From: Cymbomonas tetramitiformis | Taxonomy: Eukaryota > Chlorophyta > Pyramimonadophyceae > Pyramimonadales > Pyramimonadaceae | Reading direction: 5' to 3' | Assembly: GCA_001247695.2 (NCBI GenBank) | Contig: LGRX02031261.1 | Location: 1 to 27,468, forward strand | Length of the DNA: 27,468 nucleotides | Shown here: in pieces, positions 6,927 to 16,440 of the stretch | How the letters are laid out: each line of letters begins with the position of its first letter | How positions within the stretch are numbered: position 1 is the stretch's first letter | Program-made: the position numbers and the translations under genes | Notes under the pieces: generated by a model | What the model was told of the DNA's origin: nothing | Databases searched by the model: none | The model's input: only the letters and a program-made list of their open reading frames with translations

Positions 6927-7844
6927 CTCGCCAGGTCCACATCCCCATGACGCGGAAAGTGGTCGGGGAGCTCGGTCGTCTCGGGGTGTGGCAAAAGCGT
7001 GGCGACAGAAGAGTCGCCGTCGTCCTCAATGGATTCCACGATGCTTACCACGTCAACGCGGTTCTCTATCAATGACGAGGGACGGGCGTCGTCATCGGGG
7101 GGGTCGGCCATCGGCTCGGGGCGTGGTGAAGGCGAGGCGGGCGGCGGGGAGTCGTGGACGTCTCGTATCAAGGAGGAAGGAGGGGTGGTGTCGTCATCGG
7201 TGGGGTCGGCCATTGGCTCGGGGCGCGGTGAAGGCGAGGCGGACGGCGGGGAGTCGTGGACGTCTCGTATCAAGGAGGAAGGAGGGGTGGTGTCGTCATC
7301 GGTGGGGTCGGCCATCGGCTCGGGGCGTGGTGAAGGCGAGGCGGGCGGCGGGGAGTCGTGGACGTCTCGTATCAAGGAGGAAGGAGGGGTGGTGTCGTCA
7401 TCGGTGGGGTCGGCCATCGGCTCGGGGCGCGGTGAAGGCGAGGCGGGCGGCGGGGAGTCGTCGACATCTCGTATCAATATCGAGAGAGGGGTGGTGTTAT
7501 CGATGGAGGCTGCGACAATGAGCATGATTGCAGTGGCAATGGACATGAGACAATGTCGCACGCCACGTGTCCGTAATTTTATGGGAAATACGCGGTCGGC
7601 GTACATTACCTTGCCCGGTTCTTCTTCCAAAATGGACGGGATCGGCAACCATGACGGGTACCGTAGGGTCGTTAGCATGTCTTGGGCGCAACGATGAAAG
7701 TCGCGGGGAGTCATGCAAGTTGGTTCGTCCTTGCGATGGCCACAAGTGTAAATCTGAACCATGCCGACGTTTCTCGACTTACGCGCTTCCAATCTACAAG
7801 CGGTTACGTGACAAAGAGCACGCATCATGTCTTCCGTTTGGCAC
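6927..7844 (-). CDS. Exon B: Cys-rich start, then Pro/Ser/Asp tandem-repeat region
   Basis: This exon runs from the acceptor TGGCAG (7850-7845) to a donor AG/GTGAG (6928-6922), both phase 2. It reads in one open frame of about 305 codons. The first 60 residues are Cys/His-containing (ALCHVTAC, YTCGHRKDEPTC, HRC) and may bind metal. A hydrophobic stretch follows (SIATAIMLIVAASI). The remainder is four copies of a 34-residue repeat (core DSPPPASPSPRPEPMADP plus an Asp/Thr run), a flexible acidic-proline linker. No known domain is recognised. The neighbouring exon A joins exactly in frame. It could belong to a transposase-like gene or to a host gene; I cannot decide. Confidence 0.6.
7080..7500. 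repeat. 102-bp in-frame minisatellite, about four units
   Basis: The marker tcgtcatcgg recurs at 7089, 7191, 7293 and 7395, exactly 102 bases apart, equal to 34 codons. Units are nearly identical, so expansion is recent or the array is homogenised. On the minus strand it encodes the Pro/Ser/Asp repeat of exon B; the long plus-strand frames over it are only its antisense. Confidence 0.92.
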
Positions 7845-8024
7845 CTGCCACGTTAGAGTGCAGTTAAGATGTCGCTAGTACGTCGATACATAGTCTTTAC
7901 CATGCTAACGGCATCATATGTGTGCGACAGTGCTGCGAAGGTCCAAATGGACGATTGTGATTCAAGAGTCCAACTGAAAGTTAGGGCACTTTCAAAGGGT
8001 CCTTGAAAAAACGAAATCACTCAC
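7845..8024 (-). other. Intron between exons A and B
   Basis: This is a 180-base minus-strand intron with donor GTGAGTG and acceptor GTGGCAG. The branch-like ctctaac lies about 8 bases before the acceptor and belongs to the repeat 7851-7885, which occurs in the opposite orientation at 5583-5617. Removal joins exons A and B in frame (phase 2). Confidence 0.7.
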
Positions 8025-8452
8025 CTTGCATCATTCACGCACGCCACAGTGGTTTCCGCCCATTGGCTAACTCGAAACTTCTTCGTGTGCTCCTCGAAAT
8101 GTTGACCCAACCGGAAACCCTCCGGACAACCGACGGTATCGGCAGCAAGTGGTACCGCCGGAGTTGATGGTGCGGAGGTGGCAATATTCACCGGACCACG
8201 CGGTGGTGCCAAGGGTACTGGGTGAGGTGCTGGGTGACACATGGCCATTCGGGCTAGTCGTGGCGCACGCGTTTTGGCCACCGGTCGTTCTTGTCGTTGG
8301 AGGGAAAGCCCACGGTGACCCGGGGCCGCACGGGGTGTACTTGCGGACGCCTGCACGAACTGGTCATCGGATGCATCGGGGGGAAGTTGGCGAGTCCATT
8401 GTTCACGTAGCGCGGAGAAATGCTCTCCGGGGCGAAGTGCTTTACGGGGCAT
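8025..8452 (-). CDS. Exon A: Pro/Ala-rich N-terminal part of the spliced gene
   Basis: The exon has an ATG at 8452 and is open for 142 codons to a strong donor (AAG/GTGAGTG). A possible acceptor (GTCACAG, ending 8460) lies just upstream, so the exon may start at 8459 and earlier exons may exist. The product is Arg/Pro/Ala-rich and low in complexity up to about residue 100 (PAPHPVPLAPPRGP), then more ordered (CPEGFRLGQHFEEHTKKF). No family is recognised. The exact in-frame junction with exon B is the best evidence that it is real coding sequence. A plus-strand 116-codon frame over the same DNA is treated as a shadow. Confidence 0.5.
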
Positions 8453-8459
8453 CGCAGGC

Positions 8460-9000
8460 CTGTGACCCCCCCCCCGTAGGCGCGTTAAGACGTGGTTAGT
8501 ACGTCATAAAGGAGTCCTAATGCCACACGTTAGGGTGTCATTAGGATACCGTTAGGATGGGCGAACTACAGGCATCCTAAAGGCCTCCTAAAGGTGTCCT
8601 AACCAGGGAATCTTTTGAGGAATATTCCTCTAGGCGCGTTAAGATGTGCACCCTAAAGCACGCCCTTAGGACACCTTTAACATGTTGTCGCCGTTAGCAT
8701 GTAGTTAGCACGCCTTTAGCATGCGTGGCGTTAGCATGTTAACGGCGTCTAGTCTCACCTAGTATGCCGCTAACGGCGTGGCGATAGCATGTTAACGGCG
8801 TCTAGTCTCACGTAGTGGGTACCGTAACGGCATACTAACAAAGACGCATGCAAACAAAAAAAAACAAAAAAACTGCAAGTCTGGCGTTAGGATACTAAAT
8901 GACACCATAAGAGCATGCTACCGGCATAATATCCGCGTAATGTACATGGCATGCTAAAGGGGTACTAACGTCATATGACTTGTATGACATAAGCTATAAG
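8460..9000. repeat. Spacer of GTTAG/CTAAC-type repeat words
   Basis: No gene is seen here. The stretch is filled with short words such as gttagcatg, ccttaggac, gttaggata and catactaac in both orientations. A 26-bp direct repeat lies at 8733-8758 and 8786-8811. The segment 8802-8830 is identical to 11980-12008. Around 8851-8870 there is an A-rich run. It probably contains the upstream part (promoter or further introns) of the minus-strand gene. Confidence 0.7.
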
Positions 9001-9283
9001 ACCCAAAAATAGCGAAAAAAACAAAAAAACAAAAATTTGGCAGGGAAATGGGCAAGTTGAAGGGAACACACCCCTCCAAGCAAAATGTTGGTTTTGTTTT
9101 TTTTGCCATAGATATGAAGCATTTTGTGCGCACGATTTTTTCAAAATGCGCAGGAGCAAAAAAATAAATATAAACAAAAGAAATAAAATGGAAAGTTCTC
9201 ACCCCCAATGATTTTGTAGCAATCGGACGGTCGAGGTGACACCCAGAAGAATGGACCGAACAAAATCGTTTCTTATATATAAC
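9001..9283. other. A/T-homopolymer-rich spacer
   Basis: The sequence is rich in A and T runs (aaaaaacaaaaaaacaaaaa, gttttttttgcc) and has no convincing gene. The minus-strand frames of 84 and 68 codons here are Phe-rich translations of A-runs and look spurious. Confidence 0.5.
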
Positions 9284-9357
9284 TGCCCCTTACAGGGATT
9301 CGAACCGCACACCCTCCGCCTTCAAGAGCGACATCCTACCACTAGACGATTACGGCA
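9284..9357 (-). tRNA. tRNA-like sequence, probably degenerate
   Basis: On the minus strand an A-box-like TCGTCTAGTGG (9349-9339) and a perfect B-box GGTTCGAATCC (9306-9296) are in the right order and spacing for a tRNA of about 74 bases. The D arm is plausible. The anticodon arm (loop around CTTGAAG) has mismatched stem pairs, and the acceptor ends pair only over four bases (TGCC with GGCA). I therefore see a tRNA pseudogene or tRNA-derived element rather than a confident working tRNA. The anticodon cannot be assigned safely; TGA is one reading. Confidence 0.45.
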
Positions 9358-9677
9358 AGAGCGATGCTCACCGCAGATGCAAAGTGACCAAGTTCAATGA
9401 CACAACGTATGACACAGAAGGGCTTGCGTAAAAAGGTCACGAAAAAAGAAAATTGAGCGCCACAAATTCGAACTGCGTGGTCAATGCGAATGCAAGGTAA
9501 CGAACCGAAGTTCGAACGGTAACCGGGGAGGAGCGCCGTAGCATGCTAGCCGCCAACTAAAGGCGTCTTAACGTTTCACTCTGCGTGGTGTCTCATCGAT
9601 AAAGACGCAACTCACCCGTACCAAACCGTACACACCCTAAGCCAGGCCGAGCCCCTCACTCAAACATCCACGCATCG
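9358..9677. other. Upstream region of the four-exon gene
   Basis: No gene is seen. A second, weaker B-box-like word (attcgaact) occurs near 9466. Repeat words (catgctagccgccaactaaaggcgtctta) appear at 9540-9570. The last 100 bases are C-rich and lead to the ATG at 9678, so a promoter and leader presumably lie here, but no TATA box is obvious. Confidence 0.4.
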
Positions 9678-11476
9678 ATGAGTCACCCCACAACCGAGGA
9701 GCGAGAGGCATACGACGACCTCTGCGATGCTATGGGAGAGGAGAAATCATTGGCGGGCTTGTTGGACTACGTGTCGTGGCATAGAAAAAGCGAAGAGGGA
9801 TTCGCCTCCGCCCCCGCCACCGCAAAAGATGCCAAGTGGAGTAATACCAAGCAAAGCCCCCCCCGAAAATTAAAAGAGGGAGCGGTTGGGATGCGCATGC
9901 GCAATCGCGGGGCTCTACAACCCCACGAGCGGGCGGTGCGCGCCGCGATCAACAAAGAGACGGGTGCGCACCGCGGTTCGTTGGATTGTCGTTGCTAGGT
10001 TGTATTCTTGTTGCTTAATTAACTTTCTTCTTCCTTCACGTTGTGCGAATACTCAGTGGCGATGAAGGAATGGAATCCCCTCGTCAACGTGGGGGCCCAA
10101 CAAGAAGCGTACGCCGAGCTCGTGCGCAAAATCGCCAAGGAGAGTGGTCACGACCACTCCGTGGACGTCGCAATCATCCCCTATATACAGGGGAAGATAA
10201 GAAACGACGTCAACAACTTCCGCTCCGCGTTCCGTTATGGATCGTGGAAGAAGAAGGGCAAAGCGTGGGTCTTGAAGCCCCACGCAAAGCACCCCTTCGC
10301 GAAGGTGGAGGGGGCGGAGGGAATCTCCCTCACGGTCTACAACGACGCGGCAAAGCTTGAGGCCTTGAAAAAAGCTGGGATTGAGCCTGTGGCTCTTCCC
10401 ACCACGTACGAGGAGGGCCTCCCTAGCCTGGAGGATACACGTAAGTTGCACGTAATGAGCCCTTTTGTGAAAACATGCATAACTTATTTCCTCTCTGGAC
10501 ACTGTGTTTTCTGTTAGTACACCTTTAGTATGGCGCTAACATACTAACTGCATACTAACTGTTTACTAACTGCTTTGCAGGCGAGTGTTTACTAGCCTCG
10601 TGGTCGAAGAGCGTTTTATCCCTCGGGGACGAAGAGGAGGAGGACGCCGAAGAGGAAGAGCCCCTCCGAAAGCGACCTGCTGAGTCGGAGGAGGCCCCCG
10701 GGGCTTCTCCCTCCAAAAGCACGAGAGCCCAAAAGGCCAAAAAGGGCAAGGAGGATCCTCGCGACAAGGGCAAGGAGGGGGAGGGGGGGGGACATGGAGG
10801 CACCCAGTCGGACGAGGAAGACCACGTCAACCTGGCCTCGAGGTATCCAGTGGGGACCGAGGTCTACGTCTACGCCCGCCCTACGGCCGATGACGAGGCC
10901 ATCAAAGCCCCATTGGAGGAGAAGGAATACTTCACCTCCAACGGGGCTTTAAAACAGGAGGTGCCCCTGTTGGCAGGGAAGGTCACTGTGTGTGACCTCC
11001 ACCAGTCAGTGGAGCATTGGCACGTATCCGAGGAGCTGAAGCTCCCCCCCCTCTTCCTGGGTCTGGAGGTGAGTTTTGCTGCACTTTTTGCCTTTAGGAT
11101 GCCTTTAGGACTCCTTTAGTATGTTATTGGCGTCTTAACGGAATTTGCAGCTGTATTCACTTTCCCCTCTAACTTAACTTAATCTGGTTTGCCACAGATA
11201 TCGAAGGCAAACCACCGAACAGGCAACTCAGGTGTCGACGAGTTCGCAGGGAAGGGGATCGCGGCCTTGAACACGATTCTCAAAAAAGCCGACCCCTTCC
11301 TAAATAAAGCCCTTGTAAGGGGCAAGGACCTTGAAAGATACTTTTGGGCAGCCTTCCGGGGCAAAAAAAACGTTGCCCTGGCTGCTAGCCCCTTGCCCCT
11401 AGTCGTAGATGCCTCGTACATCCGGTACGGGGCATTAGAGCACGCCTTCGCGGCCCCCCCCGAGGAGGATGCGTGA
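9678..11476 (+). CDS. Four-exon gene, 482-aa protein of unknown function
   Basis: Proposed exons are 9678-9975, 10057-10440, 10581-11068 and 11198-11476. They join with matching phases (1, 1, 0) into 482 codons ending at TGA 11476. Donors 2 and 3 (GTAAGT, GTGAGT) and all acceptors are strong; donor 1 (GTTCGT) is weak, so the first junction is less sure. Exon 1 is acidic then basic. Exon 2 carries a conserved-looking segment (RNDVNNFRSAFRYGSWKKKG; KHPFAKVEGAEGISLTVYND). Exon 3 begins with a highly acidic and Lys-rich, probably disordered, nuclear-type tract (EEEEDAEEEEPLRKRP) and continues with an ordered part (VGTEVYVYARPTADDEA). Exon 4 is helical in character. No domain is recognised. A polyadenylation-like aataaa lies about 70 bases past the stop. 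It could be an accessory gene of a DNA transposon or a host gene. Confidence 0.7.
9976..10056 (+). other. Intron 1 of the four-exon gene (weaker donor)
   Basis: This intron of about 81 bases ends in gcgaatactcag. The donor GTTCGT is non-standard, but it is the only choice I found that restores the frame (phase 1) before the in-frame TAG at 9996-9998. Confidence 0.45.
10441..10580 (+). other. Intron 2 with stacked branch-point words
   Basis: This is a 140-base intron with donor GTAAGT and acceptor CTTTGCAG. Its last 60 bases contain gcgctaac, catactaac, catactaac and tttactaac in a row, so several copies of the canonical branch-point sequence are stacked before the acceptor. Confidence 0.85.
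11069..11197 (+). other. Intron 3 of the four-exon gene
   Basis: This is a 129-base intron with donor GTGAGT, an acceptor after a pyrimidine-rich stretch (tttgccacag) and branch-like ctctaac about 27 bases upstream of it. It is filled with cctttaggatg/cctttagtatg words of the regional repeat family. Phase 0. Confidence 0.8.
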
Positions 11477-11639
11477 GGAGGATGCCCCTCACGCGTATGG
11501 GGCAACATGGTAACATTTTTGTAATTATGAATTTTTGTACTTGTGCAAATAAATCAAACTTGTTTCATAGTTTTGTAGCACGTTTGCTTGCACTGTTTCC
11601 CAATCTTGTTTTGCTATTGCACACTCCGTCCATAACAAT

Positions 11640-12090
11640 ATCAGTATGCCGTTACTATGTCCCAGATAGCATGTCGTTAGGACGCCTTTAGGGTGTCGGT
11701 GTTAGTATGTCCTAACGTCGTCCTATTAACATCATAATGGCATCCTAACGCCAGTTATAGTGCATGTGTTAGTATGTCCTAACGTCGTCCCACGAGCATC
11801 ATAATGGCATCCTAACGCCTGTTAATATGCATATGTTAGTATGTCCTAACGTCGTCCTATGAACATCATAACGGCATCCTAAAACCAGTTAAGATGCATG
11901 TGTTAGGGGCGTCCTAACGGCATCATATGCACGTACTAACGGGTCGTTAAGACGTATGGCGTTAGTATGCCGTTAATATCTAGTCTCACGTAGTGGGTAC
12001 CGTAACGGTATCCTAACCGCATACTAGCGGCATACTAACTTGACTACATATACTGCTGTTAGTATGCCTTTAGTACACCTTTAGTACACA
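11640..12090. repeat. Repeat field with 67-bp tandem array
   Basis: Units beginning gttagtatgtcctaacgtcg recur at 11701, 11768 and 11835, with a diverged start at 11902, giving a period of exactly 67 bases. Around them are the same GTTAGTATG/CATCCTAAC words as in the introns. The 29 bases at 11980-12008 are identical to 8802-8830. The field lies just downstream of the four-exon gene and marks the change to AT-rich DNA at about 12.09 kb. Confidence 0.88.
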
Positions 12091-13160
12091 TACTACAATT
12101 TCCTAGGACCGTAGGGGTCAGTTCAGGGTCACTATAGTGTGCCCAACTTAGACAATGTTTCTGGATAATGATTGTCATAATGAACAACGAATTTAGTGAT
12201 GGTACCGAAGCTAATTTCAAATGGTATCGAAGCTAATGGAGAGTCAATTAAGAAGTGTCTGTAATGACAACAACTTACTACGAGTTGTATTTCCGTAGTT
12301 GATGGATGGCTGGCATGTCATTTCATTATGATTAGAACATGGCATTGCCTAGTGATATGTGTATATTCTTTAGTACATGATCACTTATCTCAATGGTGCC
12401 CATTCTATTTTTGGGCAAACACTATTCAGAGACTTGCTATGGTAAAGAAGTATGAATGATGAATGTGTCATTTCAATTCGATAGAATTGTGACTTGTTGG
12501 TGACTATAAAATTTCTGTCACTTTCCAGAATGAGGATATACTGCACTTGGAAACCGTATGCAGATTGCGGGTTCGAGTCCCGACATGGCTTTTCCAAGAC
12601 TTCGTGGCCTAATGGACGAGGCAACAAATTTCTAAACATTCCAGAATGAGCTTTCAAAGAGTCTTTATTCCTCAATGAAGCATGCTTGTCTTATGTGCCA
12701 AAATGATATGAAACCACAAGTATGGTGTCAATCTATATGTGGATGGTTTATACCATTGTATGCTATTCCACAAATAAGTAGTGATGTCAGAAAAAAACTT
12801 TGGACAATTGCAACTCAGTACAAACCCGAGTGCATTCAAGTCCACTTGTATGCTCAGAATCTGAATCTAATGTACTTTTTATATGCACAGGATAGAACAT
12901 ATTTTCTATGTGATTTTGGATTCAGGAACTAGAGTCAATGTAAAACTCTTTTCCTATTTCAGACGATGAAACCTTTATTCCCTTAGGTGCAATACCTTGT
13001 CTTAAGGAATAGTCATTTTCAATACAAGTTTCAATCGATTTTCTCAAATATGTCACTTTTATGATGATCAGATTGGTCAACTTTACAGCATAACCACTTC
13101 CCCTCGCTGAAGGAGATGACTCCCATCATAGGGCGGTATATTGGCTGTTTTCATATGACA
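12091..13160. other. AT-rich spacer with tRNA-like halves
   Basis: No convincing gene is seen. At 12559-12595 there is a T-arm-like segment with B-box GGTTCGAGTCC (12570-12580). About 25 bases further on the same strand is a D-arm-like segment with A-box TGGCCTAATGG (12606-12616), similar to the 5' half of tRNA-Arg genes. The halves are in the reverse of the usual order. The short frames 12385-12675 (minus) and 12675-12932 (plus) have no recognisable content. Confidence 0.45.
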
Positions 13161-13164
13161 CATG

Positions 13165-13740
13165 GAAAACATGAATAACTTTTGGAGAATTTCGGGATAA
13201 ACATCCTGAATTGGCTGTGCTTGATTGCTCTATGCCCAAGAATGACCTAAGAGATTACTTGCCATCTTTTAGCCATATGGCGTAGAGGCTGCTTAACAAC
13301 GGTTGGGTCATAAGCTGGATAGCTATGTTAGCTATGTTGAAGGCTGAATAGCCATGATTGCACAGATTCTATCCTCCATGATGAATAGACCTTTGAGATA
13401 TGGTGTCTGATGAATCAATACTTTTGACAACAACTCAACCTTTAGGTATGATGAAGAGCTGATGATCTTTGCTGCAATGCAATTGTTTGATGCGTACCAC
13501 TGAAATGCCTTGTGATATAATAATCTCACTGCATAGGCTTTGTTCAATGGCGGTATGATCAGATATGTAATGATCCATGAAGACAAGATGGTTGGTATGG
13601 CTCATTCAGCAGGCATGATTACCTCAAAGAGATGCCAATACACGGATACATTTCAAGACATAAGGGCAATAGACTTATTATGTAGCCTTCAAAGGCAGCT
13701 AGCATTTATGCTGCATTGGTCAGCTCAGTGGCTTTGACCT
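13165..13740 (-). pseudogene. Decayed Ty3/gypsy reverse-transcriptase relic
   Basis: The DNA from about 13165 matches, with many substitutions and small indels, the minus-strand reverse-transcriptase gene at 20233-21180, for example cccaagaatgacc, ccatatggcgtagaggctg, ggctgaatagccatgattgc and caacaactcaacctt. In translation the segment KVELL...IMEDRICAIMAIQP parallels KVELF...IIEDRIRAVMAIQP of the better copy. The catalytic FMDD region (about 13570-13590) reads FMDH, and frames are broken throughout. The region is an old, inactive copy of the same element family; its outer limits are vague. Confidence 0.8.
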
Positions 13741-15640
13741 ATCTAGGTGTTGTACTCAGGCCGTAGCCTGCATATTGCATTGAGTAATCTTGACACCTTT
13801 AATGATCCAATCAGATGATATGTATGAAATATCAAGAATGGTTGCCCTTTTTCAATGATCATCGGTGGCAGAGGCGGCTATAGTGCTTGCACCGTGTCAA
13901 TATACAATTCTAGTCTGGATACATGCTAGACCAGAGGTATACAATGTCTAGGTCTTCAAAATCAAGCTCATATGTATGTCATGGCTGATGACCTTAGAAA
14001 TGTTTGATACATATATGTGTCAACTTCATGGAGTTCTGCATGGTTTGACTGTATATAGTCAGGCTTACCAAAACAAAAACAATGATGCAACTTAATTGTT
14101 TTACTATTTGTTTATTTATTTGGTTTTTGGTTGTATTTTTAGCTTATCATCTTCCCCCCTCAAGGAAGTGTATTGCTAGGCGGTTGTCAAGCGCCGTTTA
14201 AATACAACAGAGGTCCGACCTCTATGTGATGACGTGGAAGCTTACTATGAAGCTGGATAGCAGTTCTCGGGATGCAGCCCATTGCACCGAAGGTGCATTG
14301 CAGTCGTTGGGATGCAGCCCGAATTCACGTCATCAGCGTGGGTCATATAGTGCCCATGAATGTGTTGTATAAAATACAACACTACCCTCCAGCGGCGAAG
14401 TGGTTTGCCATTACCATCATCGTATGCTGTGGGATATCAATATATGATCAGAGAGCATGGTAATATGTGTACCATGTTTGTCAATATCGGAGAGACTGTG
14501 TCTTCTTTAAAATCCTCATGACTATATGTATAATGGTGCTATACTGATGTCAACACCTTCTCTCTGAGTGATTTATTGATTTCAGATGTGATGTCGTGGC
14601 AGTCAACCTTGTCCGATTGTACCGGAGGTTGTATGAATTGTGTCCACGTCATTGGCACGAGTCATATTGTGTCCATGCATACGCGATCTCAGCGCAGGTC
14701 ACAATACAGTGCCCGAGCATACGCGATTTTAGCGTAGGTCACATTGTGCCTCAATTTATTACATCTGAGAAAATCTATTACTCATCTTTGTGAGTTTAGA
14801 CAGCATTGTACTGATTGCAATGCTTTTTCTGATGATTTATATATCACAGGTTATACCAAATGTGATGATCAGTCCAGTGCAATATTTTGTCACCGGAATG
14901 TACAGGGATTGTGAATGATTGCAATCCAGCCGGAGGAATAATCTCAACAGCTATTCTGTACTAATGAATTCATCGGAGTTATACTCATTTCGACGATTCA
15001 AAACCCATGTCATTTGTAGTGATGACAACTCATGTGAATATATAGGGTTTTTATCAGAATGCTTTTATGTGATGTCAACATATTATGAACAATTCACTTG
15101 CATCTCAGGACAAAGGAGTTACGCTTGGAAGGTCTTGCATGGTGGTCACCAACAGTTATCAGCTGTTATTCGGGTGCCATATTCTGCCTTCAGCACTGGG
15201 ACTATATCAACCAGTCTTACAGCGATGCACTTGTCCTTCCCACTCTTATGCACGGCTATAGTGCCAAAGTGTATCAGGTGGGATATATATATATATATAC
15301 ATTATATAACTATCATCTTCTGATCCAGGATATGCAATTAAGCATGGTATCAGGTTATATGTTATGTACATAGTTCAGCATTCCAAACTTACTCGAGGAT
15401 GTAAATGCTGAGCAATAGTCAACTTATAGTCATTAGGATGTAGTTTCCCATCCGATTTTACACTTTGTTAGTGATGGTGGATTTAACGTTGTACAAATTT
15501 CAACGTTACTTGTGGATGCAGTGGTTTTATCAAAAGCAATCCATCAGAAATCACCAGATCGGAATATAAAATGGATATGTGTGTGATCCTATCCACCTTC
15601 TTCCCCCCTCGAGGAAGTGTGAACACATAGGCAGCCAGTT
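13741..15640. other. AT-rich noncoding DNA, possible retroelement remains
   Basis: No intact gene is seen. Features are a duplicated word catacgcgat with following sequence (14678 and 14718, period 40), two occurrences of cttcccccctc.aggaagtgt (near 14151 and 15600), whose complement is a GAGGGGGGAAG purine tract like a retrotransposon polypurine tract, and a TA run at 15284-15300. Short open frames (for example 14919-15323) show no domain and are probably chance. Confidence 0.5.
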
Positions 15641-16440
15641 GCCTATATACCTCATACCTCATAGCTTATAGCTTATAGCTTATAGCTTGCAGTCCTTTTA
15701 GGAAGCAGCTTATACAGTTTTAGGGTTGTTGCCCAACAGTTCTTAGGTTGTTGCCCAACCGTTTTTGGGTTGTCGCCCTACAGTTCTTGGGTTGCTGCCC
15801 GAAATATTGTCATGTCCGTGCTGATTTCAGCATGACAAATATGCCAAACACGAAGTGTTTCCTATTTTATAGGTGGCGTTTAGGGTATGTTACGTTACAG
15901 TGGCCCATACCCCCCACAGTGATGTTAGGGTGTTACTTGCCATCAGTAACCCTAAAATAGGTTAAATTAAAGCAGTATAAATATCTTGCAAACATATTTA
16001 AGCAAAACTGCATTTAATTTTTCACTGTGTGTCACGTGGTTTTTTAGAGGTACGTTACACCCCTGACACACACACGTGATTTTAAGGGTGTTACAGGGTG
16101 TTACAAGTGCTGCATAAATCAGGGAATATTTGTTGATAGCTGAATAATCAGATGAGCAAAAAAAATCAACCCGATTTTTTCATTTTGAATCATGCGTGGA
16201 GCATTTTTACGTATTTCGTTACAACCAATATGTACACCCCTATATATTACACACCTAATATATAGGGTGTTACACGAGATATGGCCAAGGTCATTATGTT
16301 TTTCTGATACCTTAATAGGTATAAAATCATAATTTGAAATAAAATGGGGTCGAAATTTCAATTTTGAAATTTATCGCCAACGATTTTCACCCATTTTGCA
16401 CCTTTTTTGGCCATCTATTATATTACCACAGTAATATATC
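15641..16440. repeat. Short tandem arrays and gggtgttac words
   Basis: The octamer agcttata is repeated at about 15663-15688. A 22-bp unit (core ggttgttgccc) follows in four copies starting at 15724, 15746, 15768 and 15790. From 15890 to 16280 the word gggtgttac or ggtacgttac recurs many times around short CA-rich or palindromic stretches. No gene is seen. Confidence 0.75.

Noticed and set aside
6443..7697. Long plus-strand frames of 100-230 codons over the minisatellite
   Set aside because: They are the antisense of the 102-bp array. The minus strand has the splice sites that restore the frame.
8954..9208. Phe-rich minus-strand frames
   Set aside because: They are translations of A/T homopolymers without domain content.
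9463..9480. Second tRNA gene near the first
   Set aside because: Only a partial B-box is present; no matching A-box or acceptor stem could be placed.
10053..10830. Minus-strand frames of 149, 91 and 69 codons opposite the four-exon gene
   Set aside because: They are antisense shadows. The plus strand has consistent introns and phases.
11701..11930. CRISPR-like array
   Set aside because: The 67-bp units are repeated throughout, with no unique spacers between constant repeats, and the DNA is eukaryotic.
12385..12675. Minus-strand 96-codon frame containing a DSNPQS-like peptide
   Set aside because: This peptide is the antisense of a tRNA T-arm, a common artefact of tRNA-derived repeats, not a protein.
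14919..15373. 134- and 91-codon plus-strand frames in AT-rich DNA
   Set aside because: They have no motif, their composition resembles the surrounding noncoding DNA, and they include a TA microsatellite.
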